Origin: Microthyrium microscopicum
Taxonomy: Eukaryota; Ascomycota; Dothideomycetes; Microthyriales; Microthyriaceae
Length of the DNA: 64,000 nt
Assembly (NCBI GenBank): GCA_010405405.1
Contig: MU004230.1
Coordinates: forward strand, 1,447,744 to 1,511,743
Direction of reading: 5' to 3'
This document shows, piece after piece, positions 9,701-23,200 of the stretch. The translations under genes and the position numbers were made by a program. Positions within the stretch are counted from its first letter, which is position 1; every line of letters starts with the position of its first letter. Below the pieces are notes generated by a model. The model worked only from the letters and a program-made list of their open reading frames with translations. It made no database searches and had not been told where the DNA came from.

Positions 9701-10425
9701 CTAGTCGATGAACTCATCAACCCAGAACTCCTCACATGCTTCACTCAAGGTCGGGTCCGCAACTCGAGACATCAACTTTTCAGCTACATAGCTGGAACGC
9801 GCCATCTCAGATACGTCGGCAAGATTTGAGAACGCATCGGACAGCGCAGTGAATGTGTTCTGATCCATGGGCTGAGACATGGTGCAATAAGGCAAGATAT
9901 CTATCGCTGCTCGAGGAATTGCGGGTTCTGGGAGAGGCACATTTGTGTCAGCACTGGCGAGATATGACTTGATCATGGTAGGCACTGAACGAGCATCTGG
10001 CGCGAGGAGCAATGGAATGAGACAATTCGATTTGATCAGCAATAGTTGAAGGTCGTAGAAGCATTGATGCTCTGATTGAACTTCAGGCCCTTCACTGTGA
10101 GCTTGGCTGAGAAACATCATGATCGAGTTCTTGCCGCCCGAAAGTGCAACGATATGCTGAACTCTGTCAATGAGCGAATGGCCTTGGTTCAGCGAGGAGT
10201 TGGTGAGAACGAGAGCGCGGAATGCTGTGTTTTGTCCTGCACATGGGATTGGCACAGCAATATCATGAGTGCGAAGAGAATTCTCTAGGAGAAGAAAGGT
10301 TAGATTCTTCAATTAGAACAACAATTGAAGTTGAAACCTCGCAAGTGTAGTTCCGTTGAGTCCAGCATGGCTTGGAGCAGTTCCTGGCATGATTTGCGCT
10401 GGCGCAGACTGGCACAGAACGACAT
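9701..10425 (-). CDS. Conserved hypothetical protein, two exons, 223 aa
   Basis: Minus-strand exons 10425-10338 and 10284-9701, with a 53-bp intron, join LHLR to ENSLRTHDIAVPIPC in phase. The first exon starts MSFCASLRQRKSC. The body contains FRALVLTNSSLNQGHSL and VALSGGKNSIMMFLS and reads as a globular alpha/beta protein with no signal peptide or membrane helix. It ends with an acidic segment, EEFWVDEFID. I do not recognise the family; a nucleotide-binding or recombination-type fold is only a guess from the GGKN segment. Another ATG in a different frame within exon 1 (MPGTAPSHAG...) does not join in phase. It is divergent from the Btz gene, with starts 705 bp apart. Confidence 0.6.
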
Positions 10426-11130
10426 GGTGAGGTTCTCAAAGGGTTCGAAGTTCCGGTATTTTCGCTGAATTGATCACGGGCGCGGCAATTGTATGCTATC
10501 AGCGCAATACAATGCCAACTGAATAGCAGTGGATGAGATGAAGTTGGAGGTAATGGAATAAATAGGAAGGCGGAGCATGGCGGACTTGGGAGGCCAAGAC
10601 TTCCCTCTAAGGCAGGTGCGTATGGTGGATCGTGCGGAAGGCATCATGATGGATGGTCACTGCCTTTCTTGGCATTGCTTCTTGATGACTTCTTCAACGA
10701 CCTTTGACTTTCTTTGCCCAACATTCAACCTCTCACCCTCATCTCACCTTCTCCTGCTGCTCTTCTTGTCTTCTTTTACCATTCTTGTTCCTGTCTTCGG
10801 ATCTAGTGTCCTACAATAGAAGGTACGCTACCCTTGGTCTCCCATCAAAGCCACCGCTCAACTTGCTTTCGTCTGTTGATCACATCACATCAACCCGCCC
10901 TTTAATTATCAACATTCGACTATTCCCCCTCATCCACTGACTCCTCTATCAAGCAGACAGTTTTCCTTTAGTCTTTGTATTTCTATATTTCTTCCTTACC
11001 TTCTATTCGACTATTGGCTGGACCGTCCTACTTGTCATCATCATTCAGCCGTCGACCAGTCCACGACGACGCTGCAGCGGGCCGTTGCCACGCACTTCCC
11101 TCGGCACCCGACAACTCACACCTCTACATC
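10426..11130. promoter_or_regulatory. Divergent promoter / 5' UTR region
   Basis: This 705-bp interval lies between the hypothetical gene and the Btz gene. From about 10700 it is strongly pyrimidine-rich on the plus strand (many TTCTTCTTC/CTCACC runs), typical of fungal promoters near the start of transcription. Short open frames here have no coding character. Confidence 0.5.
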
Positions 11131-13290
11131 ATGCCTACCCCACATCGTAAGGACCTTGTACGGCAACGACGACGGGTTCAAGATGATGGTGACGATGACG
11201 CATCAATCATTACCGAAGCCATCGACGATTCTCAAAGCGAAGCTTCACTCCCAAGCGATGCCGACGACGATGCCGATGCGGACTACAGTGATCTTAGCGA
11301 CACTGACGCAGCAGAAATCGCTAATCGGGGTATACGGCATGTGAGATCGAACGGCTCTGCGAAAAAGGGTATTGCTAGCTCGCCAATCGCCGGGACAGCT
11401 ATAGAGACACCAAAACGAGCATCATCAGAGCCATTGACTTTCGAGTCTACGAAGGAAACCGAAGCAATGATGAATGGGCTGAAGATATCGCAGGATGAAT
11501 CAAAGGCTGAACCTCTAGACTATGAGTCTGTAAAGTCAACATCAGAACCGGTAGCGGGTGAGGGCTTGACTGGAAAAGCCGAAACATTGGCAGACAAACG
11601 ACGGAAGGCACATGAAGAATACAAGAAGAAGCGTGATTCAGATCCGGCATTTATACCCACTCGTGGCGCCTTTTTCATGCACGATCAACGCAACTCATCC
11701 GCTGCGGGGGGTGGCTTCCGTGGAGTTGGTCGCGGACGAGGGAGAGGTAGGGGGGGTGTTGGTATGCCATTCTCTCCAGTCACGTAAGTTCTACTGCTTT
11801 TCTACGATCATCAAAAGGTATCCCCATCATTAGCAACTAACATCGTCATGAACAGCGCTCCATCTCTCACCAATGAGCCCACCAGTTCAACATGGTCCCA
11901 CGATCTCCATGAAACCCTGCTTGAACCGGCTGCCACTTCTTCAGCTCCCCCCAATGCCCCAAGTGGCCCATCAAATGTCTCCGGGACAGGTATACCTTAT
12001 CCATCCGGCGCTACCAAGTCTTTCTCTACGACGCAGGTTCTAGGAAAATTGCAAATTCGAGTTCAGCTTCCAGATATGAAGTCGCCCATCTCGTTCCAAG
12101 ACGTTGCTGTCAAAAGATATACCAAGTTGCCAAATCATCGACCCCCGCTTCGTCGCGACAAACCTGTTCGAGTGTCGTTGCCGGACCATCCCGTTAAATA
12201 TGTTTTTCCGTCGATGGAACGCTCCTTCGTCTTCATACCTCGTGCTCTCCGGCCCAATCAACAAGGCTTCGGTAGAGGACGAGGCAGAGGCGTTGGATCC
12301 TTTGGAGGGCTCTCGAGTCGGCGAACCAGCATATATGGAGGAAGTGTCTACTCACCCAGCATAGCGATGAGTCGTCGATCTTCGATGGCTAGAGATGGGA
12401 TGGCGTCACCCGCAGGATCTATGATGTCTAGTCGGCCTATCGTACGGTTACCCGGTCCTCATCATCAACATACTGGTAGTGGTACACCGATTCATTCTGC
12501 AGCTATATCTACTACCGGTACTCCCGTCTATGGTATGCCTCATGGTCCAGGTATGATCCAGCACCCAACATATAGGGAAAATTGGGCAGGAAACATGCAC
12601 ATGCACCAACCACGTCCACAGAAGACCATATCAGTCACGGGAATAGAAACCCCAGCTGCTGGCATGACCTTCCAAGGCCCATCGGCTGTAGGAGAGCAAC
12701 CTCATTACTCGCAAGCATTCCATCATCAAATGCCTCCTCAAATGAATGGAATCTCGATGCAAGATCAAAATGGCTATGGCCACACTCGACAGCCCTCTTA
12801 TCCTATACAACCAACCGCTGGTACCCCTCTCTCCAATATTCCAGAGCGAGCAATCCATGCGCAGCCTTTCCAACCATATCAGCAGGCGGGTTATCCTGCA
12901 CAGTATGCTGCCCAGCCACAGACAGGCTACTATTATCCTGGCGCTAATCCCACAACTGGACAATTTCAACCTGGTACAATGATGCCACCAGTGTTTATGC
13001 AAGCTCCTCAACAGACTGGCTACATGATGCCGACTATGGCACCTGCCGCCCCTCCCCCACCTCAATCCAGTGCTACTCCTGCGCCTGCAGGATTGGTTGC
13101 TCATGAACAAAACGGAATGGTGTATTATTTCGACCCATCTCAAGTATACACTGCTCAGGAGGGATATCAACAACAGCAACAGAGCAATTATGTTCAAGCA
13201 GCCCCGATGGGCGGGAACATGAACCCCACTTCCGAAACTTATTACTATCCACAGGCTCCGCCTGGAGCCGTGTATTATCCCACTCAGTAG
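11131..13290 (+). CDS. Btz (Barentsz/CASC3-like) domain protein
   Basis: Exons 11131-11783 and 11856-13290 (72-bp intron, GTAAGT donor) give 695 residues. Residues about 150-195 hold the Btz signature: a basic helix (DKRRKAHEEYKKKRD) followed by DPAFIPTRGAFFMHDQR, which in the family wraps the DEAD-box helicase eIF4A-III in the exon junction complex. An RG-rich stretch (GRGRGRGRGG) follows. The second half has a conserved basic/beta segment (LGKLQIRVQLPDM, KRYTKLPNHRPPLRRDKPVR), another RGRGRG patch, Ser-rich (S/R)RRSS sites and a long Gln/Pro/Tyr-rich tail likely to be disordered. The acidic N-terminus (DDDADADYSDLSD) is typical of nuclear mRNA-binding factors. The role is inferred as mRNP assembly, export or localisation. 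The ATG at 11131 begins MPTPHRKD; an upstream open frame without homology is taken as 5' UTR. Confidence 0.85.
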
Positions 13291-15837
13291 CTCTACATGG
13301 GAAGATCTGCTAGCGAAATCCATTTCGAGCACCAGAAATATCTGTGTTCAACTCCATATCCTGCACATGCAAGCCAGTTCGCTCAGGCTAGACAAAACCA
13401 TATCGAGCAACAGAAATTTCTGCTTTTAAATGCTCACCTTCAACAAAAAAGCCAATCCGATTCACATCCCACCAAGTGATTCGGTTCGACTGGAAGACCC
13501 CAACTTCACCTCTTTGTAAGGCCTGGTATGCTATGCTTGCCGGAGTTTTTGCCAAGTCTTTCGGTTCTTTGTTCAATCGAAGGATGTCCTATTTGCAGAC
13601 GGAGTTTTTGCGATATCTGGGGTCTCTTTATCTCTTCATCAAGCTAAGGCGTTTACGAGTTTTTGCTATTGGATGTCTTCCACCTAGGCTCTTTCGGAGT
13701 TTCTTAACCCTTGGGTTGTATCATTGCTCCCTTTTGTTCAATTTATCCTGGATTTTTTTTGGGAGCTGTATCTTCTCCCGGACTCTTTCACTTATCATTG
13801 GAGAGGTCGAAAAAACCTACATCACTATTACCCAAACTACTATCCAAGCAATTTTACTGCTGTACGTACGAGAGGGACAGGCAGAAGGATCGTTCAGGTT
13901 CAGGCTTTTATTCAGGAATGCCTCCGTTTTTTTCGGTGCATAGCTGGCGTGGGGGAATAGAATTTAGCATTAATTGCAAAGTTCCCTTGAAAACATAATA
14001 ACTGTATTTTGTCTTTCATTCGTGCTGTTATGGCGGATTGTCACTGCGATCTCCATCATCTGTTGACCAACATGAAGTCTGTGTAGACTTTGTACATCGA
14101 GTACGGCCATATCCATATGATTGAAAGTACGACATTACTATCGAATACTCCCGAATTGCATAAGATAGCCAACGGCATGGCAAAATTAATGACCTTCTCC
14201 CATCAACTCTGATGCCTACCACCAACGCTCTTAAGCAAAAGGTGCTCCCATTAGGCCAACGAGGTTGATGGGAGCGCGCCAGTTATTTTGCCGACCTGTT
14301 GATAGCTCCAACCACACACTCGGCTGGGTACTTGAATCGGGTTAAACCTTTCAAATGTTCAAATGTTGCCCGTGGTCTTCGGGATTTCGGTGTGGATAAT
14401 CGGCAACACTCTGTTTTCAGCTTTGCAATGCGCTGAGGCCGGTGGTATCAAACTTTAGGACCTAAAATTGGCTTTGTTTCAAGGCAGCCAGACTTGTAGC
14501 CTGTAACATTCTGAAAATTTCCATGTTTGCCAATTCACCGGTCACCGAGGATCAGAGATTTTTCGCTCGCACTAATTCGATGTTGCGGATTATTATTTTG
14601 GGCTTACATGTAGCTTCAGCCTGATGAGATAAAAAGACACCGGCCACGTACTGATGCAGCTTAGAAGGGAATGCTAGAAGGGGCGAGATAAGCGTATCAT
14701 GAGCACTGCATTTGGACAAGTACATTTCATGTGTTTCTTGTCGCTTTCTTGGATTGTGTGGTGCAACATGTGGAGGCAAACCACGCGTGGTAGGCGGAGG
14801 CGAGGCTGAGGTGCACCAAGGCGAATGATGGAAGTGGCTTCTTTGGTTGATCCCCTGGTCTTGCGGACCAAGGGATTACCAGGACTCAGGAGGAAAATAA
14901 CATGTTTACAAAAGAATAAACTTATCTACTTCCCAAGCTCTACTTTTGTGTGTATGTATGTTTTGTTCCATATGGACGGGATATTGCTAGTAAAAAAGGT
15001 TATACTTTTGTATAGCCGGTCATGCTTGACTGGCCAGGAAGGCTTGATATGCGAGACAAGATCAGTTGTACAGCATGAGCGGTCTGGATGGAGCTAGGCT
15101 GTTTTCAGGGCATAAGTTACGCATGAAGGGTTGGAGGACTTGTCTGTTTGAACCAATGGGACGTTCAATGTGAGACTTGATACTGGGGGTTGCTGGCCTC
15201 GCCGCAAGAATGGCATGAGTCGGCCAGTCAGTCTAATGGATGCGGCATAGTGCTGGTGCCGCTCCGTTCGGTGAGTGGAGTTGTTGCCGCACGTGATGGC
15301 ATATTTTGCCTGCCGTGAAATTATTCTAGAAGGTTTTGGGGTGTTAGGAGGTTGGGTGATGCCTGGTAGGCATTGAGGTGTTCATGATTAGTACTCTGCT
15401 CAAGTCATGGCGCGGTGAAGGATGGAAAGTGTTGGTAATGCTGAGGTATCAAGTTCAGATCAAGGTGAGGGTTGACGCTTACGATGGGGGCTCTGGGAGT
15501 AAGAGTCAGCAGGGTGAGTTTGTCAGCGTATTTAATTATCATCATTGGTTGAGCCAGAGATAGCGCGAGATCAAAGGAGGCTAAGACAGAGCACGGACGT
15601 CGCCTTCAAGGCAGCGGTTGTACGCAGCAAAGTGGTTGAGTGGCAGGAGCAACTCTGAGTCTCTGGCACCCTGCACTGCGGCCACTGCCTGTTACTCCTC
15701 ACCCTTCGAGCTGCCATCAACTCAACTACCTCCCTCTCTCTCTCCCCCTCAACACCTATTGCTCGGCCAGATTCTTCCTGAGCATAATTCTTCTTCTCCA
15801 CTTCATACCTGTAAATCCCACTACATCCACCCTCTCT

Positions 15838-15899
15838 ATCGCCTCTGCTCGCGAATATCCTCCTCGTTATCGCCTCTGCTCGCGAATATCCTCCTCGTT
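15838..15899 (+). repeat. 31-bp tandem duplication in NBR1-like 5' UTR
   Basis: Two exact 31-bp copies (15838-15868 and 15869-15899), beginning ATCGCCTCTGCTCGCGAATA, are followed by a 7-bp partial third copy. The repeat lies about 100-160 bp before the start codon. Confidence 0.95.
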
Positions 15900-15938
15900 A
15901 TCGCCTGTCGTTGTGCTCGTCTCACCGACCACTCCGAC

Positions 15939-15982
15939 GTCAGTCCATCGTCAGTCCATCGTCAGTCCATCGTCAGTCCATC
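15939..15982 (+). repeat. Four 11-bp tandem repeats in NBR1-like 5' UTR
   Basis: GTCAGTCCATC is repeated four times without interruption, ending 15 bp before the start codon at 15998. It contains no ATG, so it would not create upstream open frames. Confidence 0.95.
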
Positions 15983-15997
15983 TGATCAACCACAATT

Positions 15998-18900
15998 ATG
16001 GCTTCACCAACGTCGTCAACTCCTGTTGGCCCTGATACCGCCATCAGCATCAAAATCACCGTTAACGGTATCCCAAAAAAGTTCAAATTGCCTCTAGCAG
16101 ACCTAGTTCCGGGCATTCTACCAGCAAAGGTACGTCAAGCCCGACCCCTCTTCTGACAAGGCTGCCACCAGACACCGGCCATCAACACCACCACTCATGT
16201 ACTGACTTTTCATCTCAAATAGCTTCGAAACATTCTTGCAATCGCCGAAAATCAAGCTGCTGTCTTTGAACGTTTCTCTGATAGCTCTGCGAGCTACGTA
16301 AACCTCGATCCTAGCAATCTACATGCCTATCGTACTCTATATCGTGCTGCCAAGGCTAAGCTCAAGCTCCGTATGCGAGCTACAGTCGGTCCACCACCTC
16401 CATCAGTCTATCCCGGTATTCTGAATGAGACAATCAACAGCCTCGCCAACCTTGACTTTGGTTCTCAGTCTACTCTTACAAGCATTGCCGGCCCGTCCGG
16501 CTCACAATCCTCTATTCGGACCTTTATCAACCCTCCACCTGTGGTTACTAGCTCAGCTCCCGCCATTGTCTCCGACTCTGCGTCTACATCTACTTCCACT
16601 GTTGCTCAGGCCATTGCAAATGCCATGTTCGTCAGCAGTCCCTCAGTTGCGGCCGCCGCTGCTCCAGCTGAGTCAGCCAAGCCTACCTCACCACCTGCTC
16701 TCTTCAATGGTCCATCTGGTGAGCAAAAGCTGAAGATCGAATCTCCATCTTCAACTGGACTCGCTGGCCTCCACATACTCAAGGACTTGAACAAGGATTC
16801 CCGAGCTTCCAATGCCACGAGATATCCATATTATCCAACTGTGAAGGACTTCAAATCACACCCCGCATTCAGTGGCTGCGGTCCTACTAAAACTGTTCAA
16901 AGCCCTTGTCTGCGAATGTCTGATCCACAACATCTCCCTCCTGGATCTACGTATTCTTGGACCGTTTACTGCAACGAGTGCAATGCCACCATGCTCGAAG
17001 AGCACTATCACTGCAATATCTGTGAAAACGGTGACTATGACTTGTGCTCCAAATGCCTCGGCAATGGAAAGCATTGCTTAGACGACAACCACTGGTTGAT
17101 CAAACGTAACATGCAGAGCGGTAAGGTCGTCAATGCCACTACTGAGAAGCTAGCATCCAAGGCCAAGTCCGAGGCTTCATCCAAGGAAATGCCCGGTGCA
17201 TACACTGAAGAGAAGAAGCTCGAGGAGCCAATTCCAGCAGAGATCCCAACTCGCACTTGTAACTGCTGCGTCAAGGGTAAGTCGTATCACCAGTCAGACC
17301 AGACCGGATGCTAATGATTCATTAGTCTTCAATGAAGATGCTTTCGTCACTTGCGTAAACTGCGAGGATTACGATCTCTGCATTGAGTGCCTCGAAGATA
17401 GCAAACATGGCCACCATCCAGGACACAGCTTCTCTCCAGTATCTCGCAATCTCGTCATGTCCGTTAATGCAAGCGGATTGTGCAAGGCTGGACGCAATGT
17501 TCACCACGCCGCTATCTGTGATAATTGCAATAATGTAAGTGTTTCTTTGCATTCTCATTGGTCCATCAACTAATCTCTTAGGCCATTGTCGGTGTACGTC
17601 ACAAGTGCTTGACTTGCCCAGACTGGGACTTTTGCTCAGGATGCATCGTTAAAGCTTCAACCGCCCATCCAGGACATAGATTTGCTCCAGTCTACGAGTC
17701 GATTCCACCAGAGCATTTCCATTACTCTCCATCTCACGTTGGCGTTTTCTGTGACGGGCCTCTCTGCAAGAACAAGAACGCCTACATCTCTGGCGTCCGC
17801 TACAAGTGCGCTGTCTGCCCAGATGTTGACTTCTGTGCAAACTGCGAGGCTGTTCCTCGTCTAGAGCATAATCGCACTCATCCACTTCTGAAGTTCCGCA
17901 CTCCAGTTCGTGGCTGCAGTATCACCACTCTTGTCGGTGAAGAAAACTTGCGTCAACAGGCTCAACAAGCTGAACAGGCTTCTACAACTCAAATCCGCAC
18001 TGTTGCAGAGGTGAAGCCTACTGATGCTCCTCTCAAGTCTCTAAAGGAGAAGATCGAGATCAAGCATCTTCTCTCCGAGCCCATTAAAGAGAAGGTCATT
18101 CCACAAGTCAAGGAAGAGATCAAGGTTGAAAAGGCTGCCAACATTGGCGACCTTCGCGCTTTCTTCATCCGTGACACCATCTCTGATGGAACTACCTTTG
18201 CTCCAGAGATGCAATTTGTCCAAGTATGGACTGTGGAGAACCCAGGTCCTCATGACTGGCCCGCTGGCTGCAGCGTTCGCTATGTTGGAGGCGACAATAT
18301 GCTCAACGTTGATGACTCTCACCCATCTTCAGATGCCGACTTCTCCAAGGCCACTGAGAGCAACGTCATTCGTCGCCCTGTCAAGGTTGGCGAGAACATC
18401 TCATTCCGCGTCTTGATGAAGGCTCCAAAGCGTGAAGGTGTTGCAATTTCTTACTGGCGCCTCAAGTCCGCAGACGGTACACCATTTGGTCATCGTCTCT
18501 GGTGCCATATCAATGTTGCTCAATCAGCTGCTCTTCCGGTCGAGAAGGAAAGCACTCCAGAACCAGAGGTGGGTCGCCTTGGAAATCACGAAAACTTTTT
18601 ACGCCTGTTCCTTGCTGATCAAATGAAGCGAACTGAACCAATCCCGGTTGCCACCGAGACTCCAACTGCTGAAGGCTCACGCGAGTCTGTCTCCAAGCTC
18701 ATCAACTCGGATCCTCGTCTTAGCTTGATGCGTGAGCAGCTCCGCTTGAAGATGCGCACTCGTATCCGCCAAGAGATTCTGGACCGAAACAAGGCTCACG
18801 AGGCTGGTCTTACTGCTCTGGCTAATGCTCAAAACCCAACCAAGCGTGATCCAATTGCCATCAAGGTTGAAGACGCCAAGCCAGTTGAACTCGCTGTTGA

Positions 18901-19204
18901 GCCACCTGCAGCTGCTGAGCTGTCCAGCAGCAAGATGATCTTCCCAACTCTCGAGAAGGAGTCTCCCGTGTCTAGCACCCATGAGGATGTCATTCCAACC
19001 AAGGCCGCTACATCTGAGAACGTTATCGCTTCTTCTGGACCATCCGTCCCTGAAGCTGCACCAGTGTCCAGTCCTACCACCGAAGTGGTTGAGCTGTTTG
19101 ATGATGCCGAGAGCGTCAGCCTAATTGACGAGTCCGAAGATAATGGCTTCTTGACTGAGGAGGAATACGACATTCTTGATGCTAGTGATGAGGAGGCCGC
19201 ATAG
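15998..19204 (+). CDS. NBR1: NBR1-type selective autophagy receptor (ZZ fingers + FW domain)
   Basis: Exons 15998-16129, 16223-17276, 17326-17534 and 17582-19204 give 1005 residues. The N-terminus (ISIKITVNGIPKKFKLPLADL... then LRNILAIAENQAAVFERFSD) is consistent with a PB1-like region. Four ZZ zinc fingers follow at about 288-338, 388-430, 440-495 and 515-565, with CxxC pairs such as CNECNATM, CCVKVFNED, CDNCNNAIVGVRHKC and CDGPLC...CAVC. Residues about 657-778 form the FW/NBR1 central domain (FVQVWTVENPGPHDWPAGC...SYWRLKSADGTPFGHRLWC). An acidic C-terminus carries EEEYDILDASDEEA, in which YDIL (994-997) is a good LC3/Atg8-interacting motif. Such proteins bind cargo through ZZ/FW domains and Atg8 through the LIR, delivering it to the vacuole; some fungal homologues use it for vacuolar targeting of hydrolases. 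The 5' UTR repeats are described separately. Confidence 0.93.
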
Positions 19205-20274
19205 AATGCCGAATCCTCTGAAAAAGCTCAAGCAAACAAATCTCGCTGGTTCTAGATAAAACAAAAAGGCCAACAAAATGGGAGGCAAGGCAACGTTAAT
19301 GTGCCCCTCTTGTCTACACTTTTCACTCTTCTCTATATGTTGATGGCGCAGGCCAGGTCAAAGGCGAAGGGGGCGTATAATCGGGGATTGGCTTTTTGTT
19401 GTTCCTCTCCTTTACACGTCTGCTTAGTTCCCATGTTTCCTTATGACCTTGAAACTTCTGTTATCTAAATCTTGCGGTAATTGTCTACGTTTGTTTCAAT
19501 CTCACCAGTCATGGTAGATTGGTAACTTGACACTCCTTACCTACTTGGTCGAAATGTTTTTTCGTCTCTCTTGCTTGGTCCCTCAGAATGGAAATTTTCT
19601 TCACCTTGTTCTTTGTGTTGGTTGATTGACGAGATTGAAATACAATACATCAAGTGCCTTGGATACTATGCGTCTTTGGTGCCTCTTCCGGTCCGGCCTT
19701 GTCATCGGACTTGTGCCTTGACCCTGCGCTCGAGATTGTTGGATCGATCGGAGACGTTGATCTTGAGGTTCTGGTTCTTCTTGAGTATGGAGGCCTTTGG
19801 GACCGGAGGGTGGTGTGGGTGCTTTTGGGCTTGTTGTTACTGTTGTGTTTGTAGGACAATGATTATTTATCTCAACTTTGATGCCTTGATTATGCGAATT
19901 ACTTCATCTTATTCGACACCGTTACAATCATAGGATGCATCAGGTGGATACTTAACGAGCGTGATGATGAATTAGTATACTGGCCAAGTGAGGAATATGA
20001 GAGAAGACATTATATTAATTCGAAGTCAACAGGCAATGCTATGCTAACTACTTCAGAAATTCCTTATATACGCAACCAATCTTTTTTTCCATCCAAAAGG
20101 CTCCAAGTCGGCCGTGACAAATATATAGAAGAGAAAGACTAAGTGATCCAACTCCACGCTTGAAAAGTCATTGCTGATATCGAATCGCTCCATCCAAAAG
20201 AATAAACAGGCAAAGGCACATATTACTCGAAGGTTATACATCTCTCCAAAACAGACCAATCTTGAAAACATCAT
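19205..20274. other. Convergent intergenic region
   Basis: About 1.07 kb between the 3' ends of the NBR1-like and PhoD-like genes. An open frame at 19571-19933 has no protein-like features. I see only likely 3' UTRs. Confidence 0.5.
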
Positions 20275-23200
20275 CTACCCCTTCCGCCAAAACTTCCATC
20301 CACTCTTCCTCCTTCCTCCACCGGATCCACCGACGCCTGGACTCTCTGCCTCATAGTACCCATCCTCTCCAATTTTTCCACGTCCATCATCTCTTCCACC
20401 GTACACTCTATCATCATGCGGGTCTCCACGCGAGCGCCCATAGCTAAAGTCCCCATCACTCACTCGTCCACCCTGCTGTTGTTGCGTGCCTCGTCGGCCA
20501 GGTAATACGGTGATGCCGGCATCTGTATCTGCCTCAGATCCAATGCTGTCTGCGTAGTATGCGTGCTCGGCGGCCGCGGGATCCATATATGCGTCCTGAT
20601 CGTATGTGTCTGCTTCAGCATAGTCATCTGCATATGGATCTCCACGGTGCTGATGTCTTGGTGGACGATTTTGAGAAGGGTAGGTTGGTGGTTGCGGTGC
20701 TGCGCTGGCGGATGCTTGGCGTGGTTTGGGACTGGCGGATGTTGGCGGGGGGTAGGAGCTACCTGTTCCAGTGCGGCCGAGTGGTTGTGAGATACTGCGG
20801 CTGTGGGAGTGGTTTGGTGGATGGTGATGCTCTTGGGGACCTGGGACGGGTTTGCGGGATAGACCGCCGTTGCGAGCACCGCTGGCTTGGTTGCTGTTGT
20901 GAGAGATGTTGGGGTTAGCGGGTCCGTTGGGGTTAGCGGGTCCACTGGCGCTACGCTGGGCAGGTCGTGAAAGGCTGGGATTGCGGTTGAGACTGGGTGT
21001 GTGGCCGACGACGCCAATGTCGTGCATGCTTGCGTCGTCTCCTGCTTGGCTTTGGGCTTGCCCGTGTCCATGACCATCGGCCCAGCCGCCGAGAGTGCTG
21101 CTTTGTACGCCGCGTGGAGGTGGGTTGTGGGCGTCTGCTTCGGAGCCGCTGGCGGACCCGCTGTCTGACATGCTGGGTCTACGCGACTCACGCTTTCCAA
21201 AGAGTGACCAGCGGCGTTTGCGCCGGTTGGGTGTCAGTGGACGAGGCACTTCGCCAGTGAAGACGAGCGCAGGAACGAGGAGTCGATAGTCTGTGGTAGT
21301 GCCGGCGGGATCGCCGCGAGCATTTTCGACATTTAGGCGTACATCCAGACCACCCTCGAGATCGATGGGGCCGGCAGCGTGGACGCTGAGATCGGTTGGA
21401 CGACGTTGAAAGGTGTTAGGGCGTGCAGAGCCTGTGGTGCTGCTGATGCTACGGCGGCCAGGGGCATTCTCGGTGGACGCGTTGGGGAAGTAGCTGCCAT
21501 CGTTGCTGCCGGGTCGGGCGAGGATGGCATCTGCAGAAGTAGTGCGGCGGTGCGGAGGCTGTTTGTGATCGGGGTTATTGTAGTAAGCGATTGGGGGCGC
21601 CTTGGTCTTGCGGCCAGACAGACGGCGGGTGATAGCGCCGCGCATGGATGAGAAACTGGAGCGACGAGAGCGTGGCAATGAAGCATCAGATGCTTGGCTT
21701 GTGGCTATTGAGTTTGAATAGGGTGTTGGGGGCATATCTCCTGGATTGGGAGATGGTGGTGGTGTGTCGCTGGGTAAGTATTCGCGAATAGAACACCAGT
21801 TTCGACGAGGCAAAAGTCGTTTGTTGTTGCGTGGTTTACCATCCACATCAGTTGGAAACATGGCAATCATATCTTCATCTGTGAGCTCATCAAGATGGTG
21901 GACCTTGTTGCGTTTGTTTAACACATCAGCAAGCATATCGCCAGGTGGCGAGTTGACAATGGCGCTGCTACAGATATTGGGCATGTACCGATGATCTCGG
22001 TCTTTGGGAATGCCCATCTTCCGCGGACTGAAGAACTGACCAACAGCCGCAAGATGTACATCTCCACCGAGAAGAGTGACACGAACAGATTTGACAGCTG
22101 CCACACGTTGGAGCTCTTGAACGAACCAGTTTCGCTCATCTTTATGATGTTTGGCTGTCCAGTGATCGTCCAGGTCATCGAGAATCTCGACACCACCGTC
22201 AAATTTATTGACAAAGCCACCCAGCATGCCCGTTCTGCCGATCATCTTGAGTGGATCCATAGCTCGAGAAGTCAAGACATTTTCGAGGAAGTTGAGACGA
22301 GGATAGGCAATTGGAACTCCGAGGAGCACAACCAGATGCTTCGTCTCGCCCTTGACAAGATCCCGCTCCAGTCTATCGAATACACGTTCCCATGTATCCG
22401 CACTGATGATCTCATCCCGAGCTCTTTCAGTTCGACAATCCAATCCCAAGAACGCAACGCTCGGGCCCAGATTCATGAAAACACTTCGACTCTTCTGGTG
22501 GATATATGGTCCGGGCTGAGCACCCAACAACCAACTCGGTTCTTGGGCCTCGGTTTCCTCTGGAATCGTCTGATGCTGGAAGAGCATATAGTACTTGAAA
22601 GCCACAGCACCAACACCGGTAAACACTGGGCTGCTCATAGTATGATCCGGATAGCTTCCAAAACCATCCATGATATCATGATCATCCCAAATATTGACCA
22701 TAGGGATCTGGCTATTTGCCATGCCAAAGAACCCGGCCGAAAACCACATGGCATATCGATTCAAATAAAAGACCTCTAGCTCTTCCTGCATCTCTCGGGT
22801 AAATGGTGCGTGGTTCTTGTGATGTGGATTCTTCAGTTCCGTCCACTGCTTGAAAAGAGTCGTCTGCCGTGTCGCCGCATCCATATAAATCTGGTCGCCA
22901 CCACCCAACATAACATGGAATGGCCGTGTCTGATGCGAGTTCAAAACATCTCGCCACAAAGGATCAGGTCCACCAAATTCATTCGAGTCAATTGCAAGAC
23001 TAAATCCGTTGCAGCTATGGAACATGATATTCATATTCTCGCCACGTCCAGGCACATAAAACCCCATCGCTGGTCCTCGATTGATTCGGTACGCAATGCG
23101 TTGCTGAATTGCGCCAAGCTCGACTTCAATATTAAACTTCCAGAACGTCACGCCGCGCTCGGCGTAGAGTCGTTCGCCACGGACTTCGCGGACTTTACCC

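Larger units (their letters stand above)
13291..15997. other. 2.7-kb non-coding interval
   Basis: It holds the 3' UTR of the Btz gene and the promoter and long 5' UTR of the NBR1-like gene. Open frames up to 155 codons (e.g. 13476-13943) have biased, hydrophobic composition and no recognisable domain or splice logic. The last 400 bp are pyrimidine-rich with two tandem repeats. I see no RNA gene. Confidence 0.5.

Noticed and set aside
12631-13332. 233-codon minus-strand frame opposite the Btz gene
   Set aside because: It is the antisense shadow of the Gln/Pro/Tyr-rich Btz tail; composition is Leu/Ser/Arg-biased and no domain is visible.
13476-13943. 155-codon plus-strand frame downstream of the Btz gene
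   Set aside because: Hydrophobic, Phe/Leu-rich translation of T-rich 3' UTR with competing frames on the same strand; no domain or splice logic.
20460-21200. 246-codon alternative frame on the same strand as the PhoD-like gene
   Set aside because: Low-complexity shadow of the disordered C-terminal arm; the PhoD-like frame runs through without a stop.
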